NCBI RefSeq assembly: GCF_013283785.1 | Contig: NZ_JABCPZ010000100.1 | Span: forward strand, 1-35,630 | Direction: 5' to 3' | Source of the DNA: Nonomuraea antri | Lineage (GTDB): Bacteria > Actinomycetota > Actinomycetes > Streptosporangiales > Streptosporangiaceae | Length of the DNA: 35,630 nt | In this document: in pieces, positions 32,101 through 35,630 of the stretch | Layout of the letters: each line of letters starts with the position of its first letter | Position numbering within the stretch: position 1 is the stretch's first letter | Position numbers and translations under genes: made by a program | Notes under the pieces: generated by a model | The model's input: only the letters and a program-made list of their open reading frames with translations | Database searches by the model: none | Told to the model about the DNA's origin: nothing

Positions 32101-32393
32101 ACGTCCACCGTGAAGGGCTGGCGGCGGCGCGTGGCTCTGGCGACCGGCGCGCGGTCGCGCTGGCGTTCGAGGGGCTGGCGGGGGCCGAGGCGGCGGCCGG
32201 ACGGCACGTCGAGGCGGCCCGCCTGCTGGGCGCGGCGGCGGCGCTGCGCGAGTCGGTGGGCGCGCCGCTGCCGCCGGCCGAACGCGGCGACGTGAACCGC
32301 ATCGGCGACGCGGCCCGCCGGGCACTCGGCGACGAGTCCTTCGCCACCGAGTTCGCCCACGGCCACGCCACCCCACCCGAGCCCATCACCTGA
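29145..32393 (+). CDS. AfsR/SARP-family transcriptional regulator
   Basis: A 1082-residue regulator. Order: an OmpR-type winged helix-turn-helix (about 1-95, LLAELVIGAGRVVPADRLIDDLW and LQTRVSQLRRAL); a bacterial transcriptional activator domain (about 96-240); an NB-ARC-type NTPase with P-loop GPGGVGKTQLAL near 290 and Walker B LLLVLDNCEHV near 374; and a C-terminal TPR-like helical array (650 on, for example EYGTQSMALFSELGDRWGQL and LGTHAEIVGDYEQAARLHRE). This is the AfsR architecture; such proteins activate secondary-metabolite or transport genes on binding NTP. The start is the ATG at 29145, probably on a leaderless mRNA. It is divergent from the FMN-reductase/MFS pair. Confidence 0.94.
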   Translation: MRFGVLGPLTVWTSDGRPVRIPEVKVRALLAELVIGAGRVVPADRLIDDLWGESLPANPANALQTRVSQLRRALEDAEPGARELVVSRQPGYLLDVRADAVDVGRFQSLLTQARTAGTPQARATLLGDALALWRGPALIDFADEEWARPEVTRLAELRLTAVEEQAEARLELGEHVLLADELGDLVARHPLRERLRAAHLRALYRAGRQSEALDGYRDLRTRLADELGVDPGPELTALHQSILRQDPSLGVAPAAPPSNLPAPLTDLIGRSEAVEQVIALVGGHRLVTLTGPGGVGKTQLALAAARRLTSGAAADGASTDGGFDDGVTLVELGSLPGGASRCEVAELVAATLNIRDEAATAIEDHLAESLRSRRLLLVLDNCEHVVSPVAELVSLLLRTAPGLRVLATGQRPLEVTGERLWNVPPLAEPGAVRLFVTRAAAGAPGFALDESNADVITAICRRLDGLPLALELAATRVRTLGVHELAARLGALDHDPFRVLGAGASDAPARQRTLRAMIDWSWELLTEAERVVLRRLAVHADGCTLAAAEGVCADDQPVTGTAGGTAGVVVGADVLDLVAGLVDRSLVSVSAREDSEGPRYRLLESVAAYCRQRLREAGELAEIEARHRRYYVELAVAADRGLRGPAQRQWLRRLDAETANLRAALETAVRDAPGQALRLVNSLAWYWVLRGRLGEGLRSLSLALSANASTDVSTGTAQQPTPTVIVAEAADTARIWHAAFTFRTGDLPDPAAPVPGERPRELEALTGRMRAEWFRALVHLGAVEEQPTGDLLAVFRAIGDQWGAAAALAAGARQAMMRSDLATMAEYGTQSMALFSELGDRWGQLHAAYALGTHAEIVGDYEQAARLHRESLRMAEDLGLGSDVSDKLSALGRIALLTGDYALSDDLHERARKLAEEQGYLVGAEFAELGLALSARRQGRLDDAERHLRNWLDWDKKIGSDIALALILAELGFIAEQRGDAETARDVHREGLAAARGSGDRRAVALAFEGLAGAEAAAGRHVEAARLLGAAAALRESVGAPLPPAERGDVNRIGDAARRALGDESFATEFAHGHATPPEPIT

Positions 32394-32474
32394 CCCGGAC
32401 AGCCCCGCGTGTGTCAGGCGATCAGGCCGGATGCCCGACAGGACTGAACGCCCGCCGAGGAGCGGCCACGCACC

Positions 32475-32514
32475 ACGACGCCCCCGACCTCCGCGCTGGA
32501 GGTGGGGGCGTCGT
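32475..32514. terminator. Bidirectional GC hairpin
   Basis: A stem of about 16 bp with one bulged base: arms acgacgcccccgacctcc and ggaggtgggggcgtcgt around a short loop. It lies between the regulator end (32393) and the small secreted protein end (32532) and can serve both. Confidence 0.8.
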
Positions 32515-32531
32515 CATCCCGCTCGCGCGTC

Positions 32532-32837
32532 TCAGCCGCTCATCAATGAGTAGTAGTAGCCCCCCAGTGTCCCCGGGAAGCTGATCTTCGACACCTCTCC
32601 GACTCCCACCGAGGGGCCGATGATGTAGACGTATCCCACTTGAGGATTGACGTGCCGGCCATAGGCGACGATCGCCTGCAGGCCCGTGCCGCCCGTGCAC
32701 TTGCTGTAGGCGGTGTTGTACGAATGCCACGCGGTGCACCCCGTCAGGGCGGCGTGGGCGGGGGACGCGGAACCCACCAGCAGTGAGGCGGTGAGCAGGG
32801 CGGTCGCGGACACAGCCGCGGCCAGGTTTCTTCGCAT
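32532..32837 (-). CDS. Small secreted protein, unknown function
   Basis: A 101-residue protein. MRRNLAAAVSATALLTASLLVGSASPAHA is a Sec signal peptide with cut at AHA, leaving a mature part of about 72 residues containing one cysteine pair (GCTAWHSYNTAYSKCTGG), and a Tyr/Gly-rich tail (LGGYYYSLMSG). GGAGGAAG lies 5 nt before the ATG and a good housekeeping-type promoter is present. No family is recognised. It is most likely an abundant extracellular or wall-associated protein. Confidence 0.75.
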   Translation of the reverse strand: MRRNLAAAVSATALLTASLLVGSASPAHAALTGCTAWHSYNTAYSKCTGGTGLQAIVAYGRHVNPQVGYVYIIGPSVGVGEVSKISFPGTLGGYYYSLMSG

Positions 32838-32898
32838 GTGCACTTCCTCCGAAGGCGAAGGTGAACGGCACTTACAGGTAAGAAACTTTCCTAATCGG

Positions 32899-32926
32899 AA
32901 GATACGCCCTGCACGAGACGAGTCAA
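32899..32926 (-). promoter_or_regulatory. Sigma-70-type promoter of small secreted protein
   Basis: On the minus strand, TTGACT (32926-32921) is followed after 16 nt by TATCTT (32904-32899), a good match to HrdB-type -35/-10 elements, in an AT-richer island that also includes GAAACTTTC, a short palindrome. It lies about 60 bp upstream of the ATG. Confidence 0.65.
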
Positions 32927-32962
32927 GAACGTTTCCGCCACCGGCCATCGGCGCGATTCGTA

Positions 32963-34324
32963 TTAGGACGCCGGCTCGTCCGGGAACCACGAGCCGTGGA
33001 AGCCCGCAGGCACGCCGCGCGGCAGTTCGACGGTCGCCACCGGCCCGGCGGCGACGTCGGAGGCGTCGAGCACCAGGAGCCTCGACGCGCTCCCGTCGGC
33101 CGTGGTGGTGATGGAGATCAGCCAGCCGTCGTCCTCGCGGCGCGGCCCCGAGGTGGCGGGCACGAAGACGGCCTCGCCGGTGACCGTCGCCTCGGGCATC
33201 GGGTGCTCGGTGAAGCGTCCGCCGACCCGGTCGTACTTGACGATCTCGCGGCCGGTGACGGCGTACAGGTAGCGCGCGTCGCGGCCGACCAGTTCGTCGT
33301 CGAGCGTCGGGAACTCCACCGGGCGGTCGTCGAGCAGTTCCTCCTTGGCCGCGCCGGTCGCCGGGTCGAGCGTCCAGCGGTGCAGCCGGGCCCCACCCGC
33401 CGGGGAGGCGGCGGCCGCGGCGGCGGGCCCGGCCGGGTCGTCCGCGCCGCCGGCCGTGCTCCACATGGCGGTGAAGTCGGCGCGGGCATAGCGGGCGGCG
33501 TCGAGGACGACGCGTCCCGAGGCGTCCTCGTGCGCGTTGCCGACGTGGAAGACGTAGCAGGGATCGACGTCGAACCAGCGCACCGGGGCGTCCGGCCCGT
33601 CGTGCCGCATGACGCCGAGACGCGCGCCGTACCCGTCGTCCCACTGGTACGGCATGGTCTTGCCGACCAGCTCGGGACGGAAGGTGAGCGGCAGGTCGAG
33701 CCAGATCACGTAGTGCTCGGTGATGGCGAAGTCGTGCATCATCGTGCCCCCGGGAACGGTGATCTCACGGCTGTGCACCAGCTCGCCCGACGCGTCGAGC
33801 CGGTGGTAGGTCAGGTGCGGCGCGAACGCGCCGTACCCGAAGAAGTGCAGGTCACCGGTCACGGGGTCCTGCTTCGGGTGCGCGGTCATGGCGGTGGTGA
33901 GCCGTCCGCCGAAGTCGTGCGCGCCGACCGTGTCGAGCTCCGGCGTGACCTGGTACGGCAGCCCGCCCTCCTCCAGCGCGTACATCCGGCCGGCGTGTTC
34001 GATGACGTGCGTGTTGGCGGACACGGCGGACAGGTCGAGGCTGCCGTCCGGCCTGAACTCCGGTCGTCCGGCCAGACGGGTCGTGCGGACCCACCGGTTG
34101 CGGTACCACTCGGCGCGGCCGGCGCGCAGCCGGACGCCGTGCAGCATGCCGTGCCCGAGGAACCAGTGGTCGGACGGCTCGCCGGGCAACGGGTTGGGCC
34201 CGTTGCGCACGTAACGCCCGGACAACTCGGGCGGCAGCGTGCCGGTCACGGGCAGGTCCGCGGCGTCGATCTCGTCGGCGACCGGGGCCATGAAACCGCT
34301 CAGGTAGGCGGGGGTCTGGGTCAT
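32963..34324 (-). CDS. Carotenoid oxygenase family dioxygenase
   Basis: A 453-residue member of the RPE65/lignostilbene dioxygenase family, which cleaves double bonds of carotenoids, stilbenes or related polyenes using a non-haem iron. The four iron-binding histidines are visible at about His149 (TAHPKQDP), His197 (MMHDFAIT), His260 (FHVGNAHED) and His443 (GFHGSWFP). The N-terminal RYVRNGPNPL and WFLGHGMLHGVRL are family landmarks. The ATG at 34324 has GAGGAG 5 nt upstream. It is divergent from a PadR regulator across an operator. A low-complexity Pro/Ala insert (about 303-320) does not affect the core. Confidence 0.94.
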   Translation of the reverse strand: MTQTPAYLSGFMAPVADEIDAADLPVTGTLPPELSGRYVRNGPNPLPGEPSDHWFLGHGMLHGVRLRAGRAEWYRNRWVRTTRLAGRPEFRPDGSLDLSAVSANTHVIEHAGRMYALEEGGLPYQVTPELDTVGAHDFGGRLTTAMTAHPKQDPVTGDLHFFGYGAFAPHLTYHRLDASGELVHSREITVPGGTMMHDFAITEHYVIWLDLPLTFRPELVGKTMPYQWDDGYGARLGVMRHDGPDAPVRWFDVDPCYVFHVGNAHEDASGRVVLDAARYARADFTAMWSTAGGADDPAGPAAAAAASPAGGARLHRWTLDPATGAAKEELLDDRPVEFPTLDDELVGRDARYLYAVTGREIVKYDRVGGRFTEHPMPEATVTGEAVFVPATSGPRREDDGWLISITTTADGSASRLLVLDASDVAAGPVATVELPRGVPAGFHGSWFPDEPAS

Positions 34325-34357
34325 CTCCGCTCCTCTCGATGCTGCCCTGAGTCTGCA

Positions 34358-34403
34358 CATCTCCAATTGGATATGTCAACTCCAACCTATCCAATTGGAG
34401 ATG
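34358..34403. promoter_or_regulatory. PadR operator: perfect 16-bp inverted repeat
   Basis: catctccaattggata (34358-34373) and its exact inverse tatccaattggagatg (34388-34403) are separated by 14 bp; each arm includes the palindrome tccaattgga. On the minus strand TTGACA (34379-34374) lies between the arms, and the left arm lies between it and a -10-like CAGACT for the oxygenase. On the plus strand TAAGAT (34405-34410) is 7 nt before the PadR ATG, so the right arm blocks that promoter. One regulator can control both genes from this site. Confidence 0.8.
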
Positions 34404-34417
34404 CTAAGATCAGCGGC

Positions 34418-34957
34418 ATGGCGTTGCGATACGCACTGCTCGGCCTGCTGGCCGAGCGGCCTGCGAGCGGATACGAACTGGCGAAGGAATTCGAGGGCGA
34501 CCTCGGCCGATACGCCTGGCAGGCCGGGCACAACCGGATCTATCCGGAGCTGGCCCGGCTCACCGACGAGGGCCTGATCGAATGCGCCGAGGAAGGCGCG
34601 CGAGGCCGGCGCATCCACCGGATCACCCCGGCGGGCCTCGCCGAGCTGCGCGCGTGGCTGCTCGAACCGTGGGAGAGCGGCACGGTGCGCAACGAGGGGG
34701 TGCTGCGGCTCTTCCTGCTGTCCGCGCTCGACCCCGGCGACGCCAGGAAGATCCTTAACGACATCGCCGCCCACTGCGAGCGGGAAGCCGGCCAGCTCAA
34801 GGAGATCCTGTCCGAGGAGACGCCGATCTCCGCGGCAGGCAGGCTGGGCCTGGGCTGGCTCGCCGCCGGCTACGGCCTGCGCCAGTACGAGGCCTCGCAC
34901 GACTGGGCACTGTGGGCACTCGGCGAACTCGACAAGGCGGAACGCCACCGCCACTAG
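34418..34957 (+). CDS. PadR-family transcriptional regulator
   Basis: A 179-residue regulator. The winged helix-turn-helix is at 1-80 (LRYALLGLLAERPASGYELAKEF, then RIYPELARLTDEGLIE, then RIHRITPAGLAELRAWL), and a C-terminal dimerisation helix domain (Vir_C-like) occupies the rest. Family members are mostly repressors released by small aromatic ligands. A probable leaderless mRNA begins at its ATG. It is divergent from the carotenoid oxygenase and presumably represses both genes through the inverted repeat; a breakdown product or substrate of the oxygenase would be a natural ligand, but this is inference. Confidence 0.93.
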   Translation: MALRYALLGLLAERPASGYELAKEFEGDLGRYAWQAGHNRIYPELARLTDEGLIECAEEGARGRRIHRITPAGLAELRAWLLEPWESGTVRNEGVLRLFLLSALDPGDARKILNDIAAHCEREAGQLKEILSEETPISAAGRLGLGWLAAGYGLRQYEASHDWALWALGELDKAERHRH

Positions 34958-34995
34958 GAGACGCCCTCACGCAACGCCGGCACGCGGCGGCGCAA

Positions 34996-35036
34996 ATCAG
35001 TGAGGGGCGAGCCGTGCCGGCTCGCCCCTCACTGAT
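34996..35036. terminator. Strong bidirectional terminator
   Basis: A perfect 18-bp stem, atcagtgaggggcgagcc and ggctcgcccctcactgat, with a 5-nt loop, between the convergent PadR (ends 34957) and the gene ending at 35067. Confidence 0.95.
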
Positions 35037-35066
35037 CCGGCCTGTCGCCGGTGACCTCGGGTTCCG

Positions 35067-35465
35067 TCAGGCGGCGTCGAGGGCCTCGATGATCTTGCGG
35101 ACCATCTCGGCCATGACCGGCCCGGGCGCGCCACCGGTCGCCGCGTCGATGGCGACGGTGATCGTGGTGCGGAAGTTGCCGGCCTCGGCCGGAAGCTGCT
35201 CCTTGAGCAGTTTCATGGACGCGGTCAGCGCGGGCAGCGCCTGGTCGGCCATGTCGGCGGCGGTTCTGCCGGTCAGTTTCACGGGCGTCGACTTCTCGGC
35301 GAGCACGTGCCCGATCGGGCCGGTCGCGGAGGCCAGGGCGAGGGAGCCGTTGGTGGCGGCCTTGTGGGGGGAGCCGGCCGGGTCGGCGGCGGCCAGCAGG
35401 GAGACGGCGCCGTAGGCGGCGGTGCGCAGGGTGATCTTGTCCTGGTCGGTGAGGGTGACGGTCAT
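35067..35465 (-). CDS. Conserved small protein of unknown function
   Basis: A 132-residue cytosolic protein starting MTVTLTDQDKITLRTAAYGA with AAGGAG 9 nt upstream. It is mostly helical and Ala/Thr-rich, with conserved-looking AAADPAGSPHKAATNGSLAL, HVLAEKSTPVKLTG and a C-terminal MAEMVRKIIEALDAA. I believe homologues are frequent in actinobacteria but know no function. It lies 36 bp downstream of the serine hydrolase on the same strand and may be co-transcribed with it. Confidence 0.75.
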   Translation of the reverse strand: MTVTLTDQDKITLRTAAYGAVSLLAAADPAGSPHKAATNGSLALASATGPIGHVLAEKSTPVKLTGRTAADMADQALPALTASMKLLKEQLPAEAGNFRTTITVAIDAATGGAPGPVMAEMVRKIIEALDAA

Positions 35466-35501
35466 GGCTTGGTGCTCCTTCGAAGTCGTTCGGGGTCGGG
35501 G

Positions 35502-35630
35502 TTAGGCGTCGATGGCCTGGTAGAGGGTGGTCCAGAAGTCGTGGATGAGGCGGATGGAGTCGGGGGTGGAGGCGCCGACTTGGGTGAGCAGGATGCCGGT
35601 GAGCTGGTGGGCGGGGTCGGCGTAGGTGGC
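35502..35630 (-). CDS. Serine hydrolase / beta-lactamase family, 3' end only
   Basis: Only the last 42 codons lie in the window; the gene continues past 35630. They read TYADPAHQLTGILLTQVGAS followed by PDSIRLIHDFWTTLYQAIDA and a TAA stop. TGILLTQ with a C-terminal FWTTxYQAID tail is typical of class-C beta-lactamase-like serine hydrolases (esterase/DD-peptidase fold). The catalytic Ser-x-x-Lys is outside the window, so the exact enzyme cannot be named. Confidence 0.7.
   Translation of the reverse strand, partial: ATYADPAHQLTGILLTQVGASTPDSIRLIHDFWTTLYQAIDA

Overview
The window is very GC-rich, has strong third-position GC in every gene, and carries actinomycete hallmarks: mshB for mycothiol, a 7Fe ferredoxin beside actinobacterial-type dapC, an AfsR/SARP-type regulator, GTG starts and probable leaderless mRNAs. 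I read it as chromosomal DNA of a filamentous actinomycete, possibly of the Streptosporangiales. The genus cannot be fixed from the sequence alone. No RNA gene, insertion sequence, integrase or CRISPR array was seen.

Left part (1-7352): a cytochrome P450 carrying an internal expanded 39-bp minisatellite; a second, noncoding minisatellite; an alpha/beta hydrolase; a DUF4178 membrane-anchored protein; dapC and fdxA; a stand-alone SH3-like domain that looks like the front end of an Rv0428c-type acetyltransferase; an orphan solute-binding lipoprotein; and a SAM methyltransferase.

Centre (7465-14676): the most unusual block. Four tightly packed co-directional genes encode (A) a large protein with a degenerate sigma-region-4-like segment and a long acidic linker, (H) an SF1/UvrD-like helicase with a RelE-like N-terminus, (B) a paralogue of A with an intact sigma-70 region-4.2 helix-turn-helix plus extra winged-helix-like segments, and (C) a cysteinyl-tRNA-synthetase-like protein whose HIGH and KMSKS signatures are both destroyed although its zinc ligands remain. 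A and B share their N-terminal and C-terminal domains. Gaps are 3, 47 and 16 bp. This is the best candidate here for an undescribed system; its function is not known to me.

Right-centre (14788-26822): a membrane-anchored penicillin-acylase-family Ntn hydrolase, a polytopic membrane protein, an MBL-fold hydrolase, a small HExxH protein, a secreted Thr/Pro-repeat protein, a flavin reductase-DUF6113-mshB run, an S9 dipeptidyl-peptidase-like enzyme and a short UvrA paralogue (UvrA2/DrrC type).

Right end (26944-35630): an MFS exporter coupled to an FMN-reductase-like protein, divergent from an AfsR-like regulator, with helically phased direct repeats between them; a small secreted protein with a strong promoter; a carotenoid oxygenase divergent from a PadR regulator across a perfect 16-bp inverted repeat; a conserved 132-residue protein; and the 3' end of a serine hydrolase that runs off the window. 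Convergent or terminal gene ends are marked by several strong hairpins.
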